Assembly (NCBI GenBank): GCA_020636255.1
Contig: JACJYE010000003.1
Location: 186,001-250,000, forward strand
From: Lewinellaceae bacterium
Lineage (GTDB): Bacteria > Bacteroidota > Bacteroidia > Chitinophagales > Saprospiraceae
Length of the DNA: 64,000 nt
Direction of reading: 5' to 3'
Shown: positions 9,297 through 17,308 of the stretch, one piece after another
How positions within the stretch are numbered: position 1 is the first letter of the stretch
Layout of the letters: the number at the start of each line of letters is the position of its first letter
The notes under the pieces: generated by a model
Database searches by the model: none
The model's input: only the letters and a program-made list of their open reading frames with translations
What the model was told of the DNA's origin: nothing
Position numbers and translations under genes: made by a program

Positions 9297-10019
9297 ATGG
9301 CAAATAACAGAATCCTCCTGGTAGAAGATGATCAGAATTTTGGAGATGTCCTAAGGTCTTATCTGGAAATGCACGACTATGACGTCACCCTCGCTACCGA
9401 CGGGGTGCAGGGACTGGAAAGCTATAAAAAAGGGGAATTCGATCTTTGCATCTTCGACGTGATGATGCCCAGAAAAGATGGCTTCACCCTCGCCAAGGAG
9501 ATCCGCGAACAGGACCAGGCCATGCCGATCATCTTCCTCACTGCCAAAACCATGAAGGATGATGTGCTGCAGGGATTTAAGATCGGAGCGGATGACTACA
9601 TCTCCAAGCCTTTTAATTCCGAAGAACTGCTCTACCGCATACAGGCCATCCTCAAACGGAGCCAAACCAAAGCCGACCCCCGGGAAGATGTCCGGGAATT
9701 CAACATCGGCAAATACCATTTTAATTACCCCCTGCGCATCCTGACCTACGATACCGACGGCCCCGAAGAGGAAAAACACAAGCTTTCGCCTAAAGAAGCT
9801 CAGCTCCTCCGTATGTTCGCAATGTATAAGAACGATATCCTGCCCCGTTCAGAGGCACTAACCAAAATATGGGGAGAAGATAACTACTTCACCGCACGCT
9901 CTATGGATGTTTTTGTGACCAAACTCCGAAAGTACCTGAAAATGGATGAGAATATAGAGATCGTCAACATCCATGGCAACGGTTTCCAGCTGCTGGTAAA
10001 AGCCGAGGAAGAGGCCTGA
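9297..10019 (+). CDS. OmpR-family response regulator (RprY-like)
   Basis: 240 residues from the ATG at 9297; an in-frame GTG at 9273 would add eight residues but is less likely because the receiver domain begins right after MANNRILLVEDD. The receiver has the acidic pair (Asp11/12), the phospho-acceptor Asp54 (FDLCIFDVMMP) and the conserved Lys in ISKPFN. The C-terminal winged helix (LSPKEAQLLRMF to FVTKLRKYLK) should bind DNA. It is the partner of the kinase just upstream; targets unknown. Confidence 0.92.
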   Translation: MANNRILLVEDDQNFGDVLRSYLEMHDYDVTLATDGVQGLESYKKGEFDLCIFDVMMPRKDGFTLAKEIREQDQAMPIIFLTAKTMKDDVLQGFKIGADDYISKPFNSEELLYRIQAILKRSQTKADPREDVREFNIGKYHFNYPLRILTYDTDGPEEEKHKLSPKEAQLLRMFAMYKNDILPRSEALTKIWGEDNYFTARSMDVFVTKLRKYLKMDENIEIVNIHGNGFQLLVKAEEEA

Positions 10020-10074
10020 CATTTGCTTCTATTTATAATTTTTTCATATTTTTGCCGTAGTAACTTAAAAAATG

Positions 10075-10106
10075 CTTGGCTTTAATACATACATTACGTA
10101 TATTTG
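10075..10106 (+). promoter_or_regulatory. Promoter of a possible small RNA
   Basis: CTTG (10075-10078), 20 bases, TATATTTG (10099-10106). It matches the Bacteroidota consensus, lies after the response regulator stop, and no protein gene starts downstream before the terminator at 10181. Confidence 0.5.
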
Positions 10107-10112
10107 TCTTTG

Positions 10113-10216
10113 GGTTATATGTTGACCGTAATGCCCCGTTAAGGGCTATACATAAAATTAGTTTTTGGGATTATGATTCCGGCTGGGTAGGGACTACTTA
10201 CCTGGCCTTTTTTTTT
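10113..10216 (+). ncRNA. Candidate small RNA of about 100 bases
   Basis: Bounded by a consensus promoter (10075-10106) and a strong intrinsic terminator ending near 10216. It has an internal GCCC/GGGC hairpin and no open frame with coding character. No known RNA family was recognised. It could instead be the 3' untranslated region of the two-component operon. Confidence 0.35.
10181..10216 (+). terminator. Strong intrinsic terminator
   Basis: An 11-bp stem including G-U pairs (10181-10191 with 10197-10207), a 5-base loop, then nine T. It ends the two-component operon and/or the candidate small RNA. Confidence 0.8.
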
Positions 10217-10235
10217 CCTTTTGCCATTACTTCGT

Positions 10236-10265
10236 AGTGTTCAAAAAATAAAGTTCTCCATTGGA
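10236..10265 (+). repeat. Dispersed repeat, GTGTTCAAAAAATAA type, copy 1
   Basis: About 28 of 29 bases match the reverse complement of 32621-32652. The same start, TAGTGTTCAAAAAA, appears at 42791. Nature unknown; possibly the end of a lost mobile element. Confidence 0.55.
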
Positions 10266-10298
10266 AATTTGGTGATGCGGCTTGTCTTCCAGTTTTTC

Positions 10299-10467
10299 TA
10301 AGAGCCTGTTTGGAGGCCGCTTTTGATAGCGAAAAGCGTCAATTTTTTGGTAAGACAAGGCGTCTTTTTGAAGAGCGTACCCAAAGGTACGGTCAAAAAA
10401 AGCAACACAGTATCACCAAAAAAGTGGCCTTTGCAGCTCAAAGGGTGGCCTCCAAACAAGCTCTAAA
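10299..10467. repeat. MITE-like imperfect palindrome with 20-base inverted ends
   Basis: The left end TAAGAGCCTGTTTGGAGGCC (10299-10318) is matched by an inverted end at 10447-10467. The interior is itself roughly palindromic around CGTACC-CAAA-GGTACG, so about 170 bases could fold into one long hairpin. It has no coding capacity. The ends match the dispersed repeat seen elsewhere, so this may be a complete member of that family. Confidence 0.65.
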
Positions 10468-10528
10468 GCTTCCAGCCTGCGCCACATCACAAAATCGTCG
10501 AACTTATTTTTTGATCGTTACTTAATCC

Positions 10529-10536
10529 TACCTTTG
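10529..10536 (+). promoter_or_regulatory. -7 element of pyrD
   Basis: TACCTTTG lies 12 bases before the preferred GTG start, so the transcript would have almost no leader. It overlaps an upstream in-frame TTG, which argues against that TTG as start. Confidence 0.5.
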
Positions 10537-10548
10537 CCTGAAAAAACC

Positions 10549-11589
10549 GTGTACAAGTCTCTGCTAAAACCACTCTTCTTTCTGCTGCCTCCCGAAAAGG
10601 CCCACCACCTTACCGTTCTGCTGCTAAAAATCACCCTGGCCATCCCCGGCATCAACCTGCTGTTCCGGGCTTTTTTCAGGCTGCGCCACCCGGCACTGCG
10701 CCGTGAAGTATTTGGGCTAAAGCTCGAAAACCCTGTTGGCCTTGCGGCAGGCTTCGACAAGGACGGCAGGCACTTCAGAGCAATGGCCAGCCTGGGCTTT
10801 GGTTCCGTCGAGATCGGCACGGTAACCCCCAAAGGACAGCCCGGCAACCCCCTGCCCCGCCTGTTTCGCCTGCCTGCCGACAACGCCCTGATCAACCGCA
10901 TGGGCTTCAACAACAAGGGCGTTGATGCGCTGGTGGCCAACCTGCGCCGGCGCCGGCCCAAAGGGCTGATCGTCGGCGGCAATATTGGTAAAAACAAGAA
11001 TACGCCCAACGAAGAGGCCGGCGCTGACTACGCTACCTGCTTTGAAGCCCTCTTTCCTTATGTCGACTACTTCGTCGTCAACGTCAGCTCTCCCAATACG
11101 CCCAACCTCCGTGAATTACAGGAAAAGGAGCCTCTGGCACGCCTGCTTTCCCAACTACAGGCCCTCAACCGCCAAAAAGCGGCCCCCAAACCTATGCTGC
11201 TCAAGATCGCCCCCGACCTCAGCAACAGCCAGCTGGACGATATCCTCGATATCGTTGGCCAAACCGGCATCGACGGGCTGATCGCCACCAATACGACCAT
11301 CAGCCGGCAAGGCCTGACGTCGGGCGCCCAACACATCGAAGAGATCGGCCCCGGAGGCCTGAGCGGCCAACCACTCAGACAAAGGTCCACCGAGGTCATC
11401 CGGTATCTGTATGAAAAGTCCGGCGGCAAAGTCCCCATCATCGGCGTCGGCGGCATTGCCAGCCCTCAGGATGCCATCGAAAAGCTGCAGGCCGGCGCCA
11501 GCTTGCTCCAGGTTTATACCGGGCTGGTGTTCGAAGGCCCCGCCCTCGTCAGAAGGATCAATAAGGCTTTGATTGCCCGGAAAGGGTAA
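10549..11589 (+). CDS. pyrD: Dihydroorotate dehydrogenase, class 2 (quinone-linked)
   Basis: 346 residues from the GTG at 10549 (MYKSLLKPLFF...EKAHH). It oxidises dihydroorotate to orotate in pyrimidine synthesis and passes electrons to quinones at the inner membrane. Class 2 features are the N-terminal membrane-associating helices, then NPVGLAAGFDKDG, GSVEIGTVTPKGQPGNP, NRMGFNNKG and VVNVSSPNTPNLR with the Ser expected as catalytic base. Further on come LLKIAPDL, ATNTT and IIGVGGI for FMN phosphate binding. Length is normal. It is monocistronic, flanked by repeat-rich gaps. Confidence 0.93.
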   Translation: MYKSLLKPLFFLLPPEKAHHLTVLLLKITLAIPGINLLFRAFFRLRHPALRREVFGLKLENPVGLAAGFDKDGRHFRAMASLGFGSVEIGTVTPKGQPGNPLPRLFRLPADNALINRMGFNNKGVDALVANLRRRRPKGLIVGGNIGKNKNTPNEEAGADYATCFEALFPYVDYFVVNVSSPNTPNLRELQEKEPLARLLSQLQALNRQKAAPKPMLLKIAPDLSNSQLDDILDIVGQTGIDGLIATNTTISRQGLTSGAQHIEEIGPGGLSGQPLRQRSTEVIRYLYEKSGGKVPIIGVGGIASPQDAIEKLQAGASLLQVYTGLVFEGPALVRRINKALIARKG

Positions 11590-11680
11590 GCTGTGACAGC
11601 TGCCCAGCTTCAGCCTCCGAACGACGGACTTGCCTGCATCTGTGTGTTCGATGCTTCTCCACATTACGGCCCGGGGGCCG

Positions 11681-11806
11681 TCATCTTTGTAGAATAGTAA
11701 CTATTCAGCATGAGGCCTAAAATGCTCCTGAAGCAAAATTTTGTAGGCTTTTTCATGCCTAACCCCTTCTCATCTTTGTAGAATCACCATGATGCTGAAT
11801 AGTTAC
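11681..11806. repeat. Composite repeat element downstream of pyrD
   Basis: A 15-base inverted repeat (GTAACTATTCAGCAT at 11697-11711 with its complement at 11792-11806) encloses about 80 bases. A 15-base direct repeat, TCATCTTTGTAGAAT, lies at 11681-11695 and 11770-11784. The enclosed stretch is itself partly palindromic (AGGCCTAAAA...). No open frame. It is the main content of the 11590-12058 gap, with a decayed dispersed-repeat copy at 11887-11898. Confidence 0.6.
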
Positions 11807-12058
11807 GTAGAATATAAGCCAAAAGCCTGGCTCCCGGCCCGGAGGGCTGGTATCTAATACCGATAAATGGCGCAATGCCTTAGAAATGTTTGGAGGCCGG
11901 TGAAGCAAGGATACTTTTTAAAATGCGATTGCCCTACACACACATCACCGTTTTTTATGATATTATAAAAAAACGCTATGGCATCCTTTTTGTCTTAGAA
12001 AGGGAGGTTAGGCATGACAAATGCCGCTTTGTAGGAACATAAACAAACATGCACTATT

Positions 12059-12166
12059 ATGACCAATGAGAAAACGACATCCGTGTACCGGGATGCCCGG
12101 TTCTGGCTTGTGCTGGGCTCCCTGCTGATCCTCGCCCTGCTGGCGGCCAGGAGCTATCCGATGTAA
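12059..12166 (+). CDS. Possible 35-residue single-span membrane peptide
   Basis: An ATG at 12059 opens 35 codons: a charged start (MTNEKTTSVYRDAR), one hydrophobic helix (FWLVLGSLLILALLAA), then a short tail and TAA. A strong terminator follows 24 bases later. No homologous family was recognised and no good promoter was seen, so it remains a candidate. The hydrophobic helix and the isolated position between repeats and terminator are the only support. Confidence 0.4.
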   Translation: MTNEKTTSVYRDARFWLVLGSLLILALLAARSYPM

Positions 12167-12190
12167 TGCTGGTGCAATAGTACCGGAAAA

Positions 12191-12252
12191 ACCGCCGGGG
12201 CGCTGAGTAATGCACAATCCTGCATACGCTGTGCCCCGGCGGTACTTTTTTT
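12191..12252. terminator. Bidirectional intrinsic terminator
   Basis: An 11-bp GC-rich stem (12191-12201 with 12233-12243) is flanked by A runs on the left and T runs on the right, and extended by an outer ACCGGAAAAA/TTTTTCCGGT pairing. It can end transcripts from the left as well as nadC from the right. Confidence 0.8.
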
Positions 12253-12271
12253 CCGGTGGGGTAGAAGGATA

Positions 12272-13135
12272 CTACTTCACGACTTTAAGGCTAAGGTCGA
12301 GGCTGCTCGCAGAATGGGTGAGCGCTCCGACCGATACGTAGTCGACCCCCGTCAGGGCGAACTGCCGAACGTTGTGTATATTGACCCCGCCTGAAGCTTC
12401 CGTTTCATAGCGGCCGCCAACGATAGCCGTCGCTTCCCTCAGCAGGGGTAATTCGAAATTGTCGAGCATAATGCGGCCGACACCGCCTGTTTCGAGCACT
12501 TCGTAAAGTTCAACCAGATTGCGTACTTCAACGGTTACGCCCAGCTTCAGCCCGTTCTGCTGCTGGTATTGCTGAACCCGCCTGATGGCCTGGCTGATAC
12601 CGCCACATGCGTCGATATGGTTGTCCTTGATCATGATCCAGTCGAACAGGCCGAAGCGGTAGTTGTGGCAACCACCAAGGCGCACGGCCCATTTTTCCAG
12701 GAAACGGATCATGGGCGTCGTTTTGCGCGTATCCAGTATCTTCACCGGCAGGTCTTCCACTTCGAACTTAAAGCGGTTGCTCAGCGTCGCGATGCCGGAC
12801 ATACGCTGCATCGTGTTTAACACGGTGCGTTCGGCGATGAGTAATGCGCGGGTGTTGCATTCCACCTCAAAAGCTACCTGGCCTTCGCTGACAGCCTGCC
12901 CGTCGTCCAGAAAAACGTCGAGGCTGGCATCCGGGTCAACGTAGTGAAAGATATGCCTGGCAACCGCCACACCGGCCAGAACGCCGGGGTCTTTGACCAG
13001 CAGCCGCGCCCGGCTGCGGGATGCCTCGGGGATGCAGGCCATGGAAGTATGGTCGCCCACGCCTACGTCTTCGTGCAAAGCCTGTTGAACGAACGAATCC
13101 AGATATACCTGAGTAGCTGCCTCTTCTGCAATCAT
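12272..13135 (-). CDS. nadC: Nicotinate-nucleotide pyrophosphorylase (quinolinate phosphoribosyltransferase)
   Basis: 287 residues from the ATG at 13135. That start is preferred over one 14 codons upstream because a -7 promoter element at 13160-13167 lies between them. The enzyme converts quinolinate and PRPP to nicotinate mononucleotide in de novo NAD synthesis. Visible motifs include AERTVLNTMQRMSGIAT, ILDTRKTTP, GGCHNYRFGLFDWIMIKDNHI, VEVRNL and a C-terminal ASGGVN followed by GVDYVSVGALTHS, all typical of NadC. No nadA or nadB lies nearby. The length is normal. Confidence 0.95.
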   Translation of the reverse strand: MIAEEAATQVYLDSFVQQALHEDVGVGDHTSMACIPEASRSRARLLVKDPGVLAGVAVARHIFHYVDPDASLDVFLDDGQAVSEGQVAFEVECNTRALLIAERTVLNTMQRMSGIATLSNRFKFEVEDLPVKILDTRKTTPMIRFLEKWAVRLGGCHNYRFGLFDWIMIKDNHIDACGGISQAIRRVQQYQQQNGLKLGVTVEVRNLVELYEVLETGGVGRIMLDNFELPLLREATAIVGGRYETEASGGVNIHNVRQFALTGVDYVSVGALTHSASSLDLSLKVVK

Positions 13136-13159
13136 GATCCCTGTTTTTTGATAAGGCTG

Positions 13160-13167
13160 CAAAAATA
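13160..13167 (-). promoter_or_regulatory. -7 element of nadC
   Basis: TATTTTTG on the minus strand, 24 bases before the chosen ATG. Confidence 0.5.
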
Positions 13168-13210
13168 AGGAAAACAATGAGATGGCACAGGAGAAATCGC
13201 TTGATAAGAG

Positions 13211-13936
13211 TTAGAACATCACCCCCAGCCTGATGATGAAGGCCCGGATGACCCCCTTGGATTTTTCCTGTGCTGTCGTGCCATTTTCGATAATAACGCT
13301 GTCATCGTCTTTGGTCGCATCGGCGAAGCCGAACTGCATGCCGACGCCTCCTACCAGAGAGGTGCTTTCCGACACGCTGTACTCGATACCGCCGCCCAGG
13401 CCCCAGAACAGGTTGAACAGGTTGACATCCGACCGGATGTTGATGTCCTTGCATTCGTCACCCTGGTTGATGATGTCGCCCTTTGCCTGTGTGCGGAAAG
13501 CAAGGCCCAGGTTGGGTTCGAAATAGTAACGCACGTAACCGAACTCCCGGGTGCGCATCTTCAGGCCGATGGGGATCTCCACATACTGCATGCTGTACTT
13601 CAGCTTGGCGTTCGCCGGCAGGTTGCGGCAGCTCTCCGGCAGCTCGGAATTGACCCAGAAGTTGCCGGGCCGCTCGTGCAGCAGGGTACCGCCGGTGTTG
13701 AAGAAAAAGCCAAGGCCCGTAGTGACCGCATAGTTTTCCTGAAAATAGAATTCGCCTACCATTCCCAGTTTGAGCCCCAGGTTGGTGCCGCTGGTGTTGA
13801 TCTTGTTGGTGCTGGTCGACATCCAGCTGAAGCCGGGGCTCAACTGAAAACCGAAGCGTACGTCTCCACCTACCTGGGCATGCGCCACTGTAACTGCCAA
13901 TGCCAAAAAGGCTGAAAAAGCGACAATTTTTTTCAT
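13211..13936 (-). CDS. PorT-like outer-membrane beta-barrel protein
   Basis: 241 residues with a clear signal peptide (MKKIVAFSAFLALAVTVAHAQ). Alternating amphipathic strands follow (GDVRFGFQLSPGFSW, LGLKLGMVGEFYF, YAVTTGLGFFF, YVEIPIGLKMRT, YYFEPNLGLAF, GIEYSVSESTSLVGGVGMQF), ending in a strand with a terminal aromatic (VMF). That is the pattern of the PorT/OMP_b-brl_2 class. PorT itself is needed for T9SS, and this copy lies next to gldB, but the wider barrel family has many members, so PorT identity is only a possibility. Confidence 0.75.
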   Translation of the reverse strand: MKKIVAFSAFLALAVTVAHAQVGGDVRFGFQLSPGFSWMSTSTNKINTSGTNLGLKLGMVGEFYFQENYAVTTGLGFFFNTGGTLLHERPGNFWVNSELPESCRNLPANAKLKYSMQYVEIPIGLKMRTREFGYVRYYFEPNLGLAFRTQAKGDIINQGDECKDINIRSDVNLFNLFWGLGGGIEYSVSESTSLVGGVGMQFGFADATKDDDSVIIENGTTAQEKSKGVIRAFIIRLGVMF

Positions 13937-13961
13937 TATTCTTTAGTTTTTTGTGAATGAT

Positions 13962-13981
13962 TTTAGAGCTTGTTCGAAAGC
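13962..13981 (+). repeat. Dispersed intergenic repeat, decayed copy
   Basis: TTTAGAGCTTGTTCGAAAGC matches the start of the dispersed motif, then diverges. It lies in the gap between the barrel gene and gldB. Confidence 0.5.
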
Positions 13982-14056
13982 CGCCACCGGCTTCCACCCG
14001 TTGCCAATGAAAGCAAAATTAAGGCTTGTTACAAGAAAAATAAGGACTTTGAAGAT

Positions 14057-15100
14057 ATGAGTTGGAAAAAAGCTGTTTGGTACTTGTTCATATTGCCTTC
14101 ATTATTATGCTCAGGCTTCTCCTGCAAAGAACGGCGCAATGTACCTGATGTTTCAGATATTGATATGGACATCACGATCCGGCGCTTCGACCAGGATCTG
14201 TTCGGCCTGGATACTACCGATATGGAGGCTGGCCTGGCCCGCCTGCACGAGGAATACCCTGAATTCAGCAGCATCCTGCTCGGACAGATCCTAGGTATCG
14301 AAAGCTCCGAGGGGAACCTCTCTGAGGAAGCTGCTTTTGTCAAAGGTTTTATCCAGGACCCCGCTATCCGCCATCTGTACGACACCACCCAGGCCGTTTT
14401 CCCCAAGCTGTCGGACATCGAGTCGGATTTTGATGAGGCCTTCCGCTTTTTTGAATTCTATTTTCCGGAAGAGCCCACCCCCACGGTTACAGCCTTCATA
14501 TCGGAGTACAGTATCGCCGCTTTCGTTTATGGTGAGAATGACCTGGCCATAGGCCTGGACTTCTTCCTGGGAGAGAACTACCCCTATATGGCCTACAACC
14601 CGGGAAACCCCAATTTTTCCGCCTACATGACCAGAACGTTCAACAAGGCCCACCTGGTTTCCAAGGCCCTTCAGGCCCTGGTTGGGGGCCTGGCAGATCC
14701 TCCCCCCGGCAACCGCCTGCTGGACATGATGATCCACAACGGTAAGAAATTGTACGTACTGGACCATCTGCTGCCGTATGCGCCTGACAGTATCAAGATG
14801 GAAGTGACGGCCGAACAAATGAACTGGCTAGAAGATAACGAACTGGAGATGTGGGCTTATTTCCTGAAAGAAAACCTTCTTTACTCGAGCAATTGGCAGG
14901 ATATCCGCAAATACGTCGACTACAGCCCCAACTCGCCGGGCATGCCGCCCGAGGCCCCCGGCAGGACGGCCAACTGGCTGGGCTGGCAGATCGTCAAGGC
15001 ATATATGAAACGCCAGCCCGAAACGACGATGCCCCAGCTCTTTGCCCTGGCGGACGCCCAGAAGCTGCTCGACGAGTCGAAGTACAAGCCGGGTAGATGA
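14057..15100 (+). CDS. gldB: Gliding motility lipoprotein GldB
   Basis: 347 residues from the ATG at 14057; upstream in-frame codons run into the dispersed repeat and are unlikely to be coding. The N-terminus is a lipoprotein-type signal (LPSLLCSGFSCKERR), with Cys near residue 22 as probable lipidation site. The body carries GldB features: VSDIDMDITIRRFDQDLFGLD, AIGLDFFLGENYPYM, LEMWAYFLKENLLYSSN, PGRTANWLGWQIVKAYM and a C-terminal LLDESKYKPGR. GldB is an envelope lipoprotein needed for gliding in Flavobacterium and is widespread in Bacteroidota, where it may have a more general envelope role. It is divergent from the barrel gene. Confidence 0.88.
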   Translation: MSWKKAVWYLFILPSLLCSGFSCKERRNVPDVSDIDMDITIRRFDQDLFGLDTTDMEAGLARLHEEYPEFSSILLGQILGIESSEGNLSEEAAFVKGFIQDPAIRHLYDTTQAVFPKLSDIESDFDEAFRFFEFYFPEEPTPTVTAFISEYSIAAFVYGENDLAIGLDFFLGENYPYMAYNPGNPNFSAYMTRTFNKAHLVSKALQALVGGLADPPPGNRLLDMMIHNGKKLYVLDHLLPYAPDSIKMEVTAEQMNWLEDNELEMWAYFLKENLLYSSNWQDIRKYVDYSPNSPGMPPEAPGRTANWLGWQIVKAYMKRQPETTMPQLFALADAQKLLDESKYKPGR

Positions 15101-15174
15101 ATGCTGAACGTCGGTATACCGCCTCAAAAAAGGCCTTCCGTCACAGCGCAGGAACGTATAAAGGGGTAAATGCG

Positions 15175-15182
15175 TAAATTTG
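15175..15182 (+). promoter_or_regulatory. -7 element upstream of the oxygenase gene
   Basis: TAAATTTG, about 100 bases before the preferred ATG. Confidence 0.35.
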
Positions 15183-15280
15183 CGCGGAAATCTAGTTCTC
15201 TGAACGGAAGGAGTGGCCGCCCCGGCAATAAAAACAGCCTTATGGCGACGGGAGATGCCGCTTCTTGTAAAAACTCGAAA

Positions 15281-16234
15281 ATGAGCAAAAGAGCAATTCC
15301 TCTTGTCGACCTCTCCAAGTTTACCGGCGGCTCTGCAGAAGAAAAGGCAGGATTCGTGGAGGCGCTGGGTAAGGCATTCCACGAGATCGGCTTTGTCGGG
15401 GTAGTGAACCACGGCATCTCCAAAGAACTGATCGATCGTTTTTACGATGCAGCCAAACGCTTCTTTGCCCTGCCGGAGGCTGTAAAACGGAAGTATGAAA
15501 TAGAAGGCATGGCCGGGCAGCGCGGTTATACATCCTTCGGCAAAGAGCACGCCAAACAATCGAAAGTGGCCGACCTGAAGGAATTCTTTCAGATCGGGCA
15601 GGAAGTGGAAGGAGAAGACCTCGTGCGCGAAGTGTATCCCGACAACGTACAGGTCGAGGAAATACCGGAATTCCCGCAGCTCGGCATCCGACTGTACAAG
15701 GCCTTTGAAAAGGCGGGCGCCGAACTGCTGCGCGCTATTGCCATTCACCTCGAGATCGGCAGCGGCTATTTTGACGATAAGATACACAACGGCAACAGCA
15801 TCCTACGCGCTATCCACTACCCGCCGATCACTCAGGAGCCGGCATCGGCTATACGCGCCGAACAACACGAGGACATCAACCTCATTACCCTGCTGGTCGG
15901 CGCATCCGCCGGAGGGCTGCAGCTGCTCACCAAGGATGACGAATGGGTAGCGATCATGCCCGAAGAGAACGAGATCGTCATCAACGTCGGCGATATGCTG
16001 CAACGCCTGACCAACAATTACCTGAAATCAACTACACATCGCGTGGTAAACCCACCACGGGAGGAATGGCACATGCCGCGTTTGTCCATTCCGTTCTTCC
16101 TGCACCCCCGTAGTGAGATGGCCCTCGATTGCCTGCCCCAATGCGTCAGCGAGAACACTCCTCTGGCTTACGAGCCCATCACTGCCGGTGAGTATCTGGA
16201 CGAACGCCTGCGGGAGATCGGCCTGAAAAAATAA
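15281..16234 (+). CDS. Isopenicillin N synthase-like Fe(II)/2-oxoglutarate-type oxygenase
   Basis: 317 residues from the ATG at 15281 (MSKRAIPLVDLSKF); an upstream in-frame start at 15170 would add a basic, low-similarity tail and overlap the promoter. It has the DIOX_N start (FHEIGFVGVVNHGIS, RFFALPEAVKRKYE, GYTSFGKEHAKQ) and the double-stranded beta-helix core. The HxD of QHEDINLITLL and the distal His of STTHRVVNP are the iron ligands. MPRLSIPFFLHP follows, with Arg as the likely co-substrate carboxylate ligand. Such enzymes hydroxylate or cyclise small molecules; the substrate is not predictable here. Not obviously in an operon. Confidence 0.88.
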   Translation: MSKRAIPLVDLSKFTGGSAEEKAGFVEALGKAFHEIGFVGVVNHGISKELIDRFYDAAKRFFALPEAVKRKYEIEGMAGQRGYTSFGKEHAKQSKVADLKEFFQIGQEVEGEDLVREVYPDNVQVEEIPEFPQLGIRLYKAFEKAGAELLRAIAIHLEIGSGYFDDKIHNGNSILRAIHYPPITQEPASAIRAEQHEDINLITLLVGASAGGLQLLTKDDEWVAIMPEENEIVINVGDMLQRLTNNYLKSTTHRVVNPPREEWHMPRLSIPFFLHPRSEMALDCLPQCVSENTPLAYEPITAGEYLDERLREIGLKK

Positions 16235-16235
16235 G

Positions 16236-16252
16236 CGTTTGTTTGGAGGCCC
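16236..16252 (+). repeat. Dispersed intergenic repeat, partial copy
   Basis: CGTTTGTTTGGAGGCC matches the right half of the dispersed motif. It lies directly after the oxygenase stop. Confidence 0.5.
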
Positions 16253-16338
16253 GCTAACCGGCCCGAGCCCGGCGGAAGGCGTGGCCAAAATACAAACCGC
16301 CGTCTTTTAACCGGCCTAGCCATTAAAAGCCATGTGTC

Positions 16339-17253
16339 GTGATCAAAGAAGAATTATCTTCTAAGAAAAAGGGTAAGCCACTGATCGGGCCCGCCCAAAA
16401 AGCGAAACCCAGGCCTGAGATCTCGATCTGGGACAAGATCGACCTGCTGCGCATGCATATTCTCCGCTCCCTGGGGCTGGTTAGCGCTATAGGCATTGTG
16501 TTCTTCATCTTCCACAAATGGCTGTTCACGCACGTGGTCTTTGCGCCTTCGGAAGCTGATTTCGTGACCTACCGCCTGGCCTGTGCCTTCTCGAAACTCA
16601 TCGGCGCGGGCGACATGATCTGCATCGAGCCGCCCGTTTTCAATAAGATAGCCATTGGGTTTGGCGAACCATTCATCATGAGCATCGAAGTGTCATTCCT
16701 GACAGGCTTGCTGATAAGCATTCCTTTTGTGATCTGGGAACTGGCAAAATTTGTAGGCGCATTAATCCCTGAGCGGCAGCGGAAGTCTATTAACAACATC
16801 GTGCTGGCCTGTTCACTGCTTTTCGCGGCAGGAGTTGCATTCGGGTATTTCCTGCTGGCGCCCTTGTCGATCAACTGGCTGATGGGGTATACGGTGCCGG
16901 GGGTGGAAAACACCCCTTCACTTAGTTCGTATATCAACTACATGGTGATCTTCACCCTGCCCATGGGGCTGATCTTCCAGTTGCCCGTGATCTGTTATTT
17001 CCTGGCACGCATCGGACTGCTGGGAGAAGACAGTATGCGCGAATACCGGAGGCACACCATCGTTGGCATCCTGGTGCTTGCCGGCATCATCACGCCGACG
17101 GTCGACGGGTTGACGCAGTTGCTGGTAGCATTCCCGCTTTACCTGCTCTTCGAGGGGAGCATTTTTGTGGTCGCGCGGGGGCGGCGCCTGTATGAGGCCG
17201 AAGAACCAGAGGAGGAAGATGACAGCCTGATGGCCGAAAAGGGGGCGGTTTAA
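16339..17253 (+). CDS. TatC paralog lacking the conserved acidic residues (TatC1)
   Basis: 304 residues from a GTG. Six membrane spans and TatC landmarks are clear: FIFHKWLF, IAIGFGEPFIMSIEVSF, GVENTPSLSSYINYM, REYRRHTIVGILVLAGIITPT, and the last two spans. An ungapped comparison (offset 5) with the second TatC in this window (36643-37542) shows four acidic residues replaced here: Glu31 by Leu36, Glu142 by Gln147, Glu209 by Gln214 and Asp250 by Val255. From recall these match E. coli TatC Glu15, Glu103, Glu170 and Asp211, of which Glu15 and Glu103 act in signal-peptide binding. The Arg of the ELR motif is kept (Arg38). It sits upstream of tatA. It is probably a diverged, possibly non-receptor TatC. 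Confidence 0.85.
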   Translation: MIKEELSSKKKGKPLIGPAQKAKPRPEISIWDKIDLLRMHILRSLGLVSAIGIVFFIFHKWLFTHVVFAPSEADFVTYRLACAFSKLIGAGDMICIEPPVFNKIAIGFGEPFIMSIEVSFLTGLLISIPFVIWELAKFVGALIPERQRKSINNIVLACSLLFAAGVAFGYFLLAPLSINWLMGYTVPGVENTPSLSSYINYMVIFTLPMGLIFQLPVICYFLARIGLLGEDSMREYRRHTIVGILVLAGIITPTVDGLTQLLVAFPLYLLFEGSIFVVARGRRLYEAEEPEEEDDSLMAEKGAV

Positions 17254-17255
17254 AG

Positions 17256-17287
17256 TTTGAAAGTACTTGTTGAAAAGCCTATATTTG
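17256..17287 (+). promoter_or_regulatory. Promoter of tatA
   Basis: TTTG (17256-17259), 20 bases, TATATTTG (17280-17287): a full match to the Bacteroidota consensus. tatA can therefore be expressed independently of the tatC1 gene just upstream. Confidence 0.7.
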
Positions 17288-17308
17288 TAATACTTAAATC
17301 AAGCGATT

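Noticed and set aside
10310..10525. 71-codon open frame at 10.3 kb
   Set aside because: It lies wholly within the palindromic repeat element and the pyrD promoter region.
13970..14056. Longer gldB start
   Set aside because: It begins in the dispersed repeat and precedes the lipoprotein signal.
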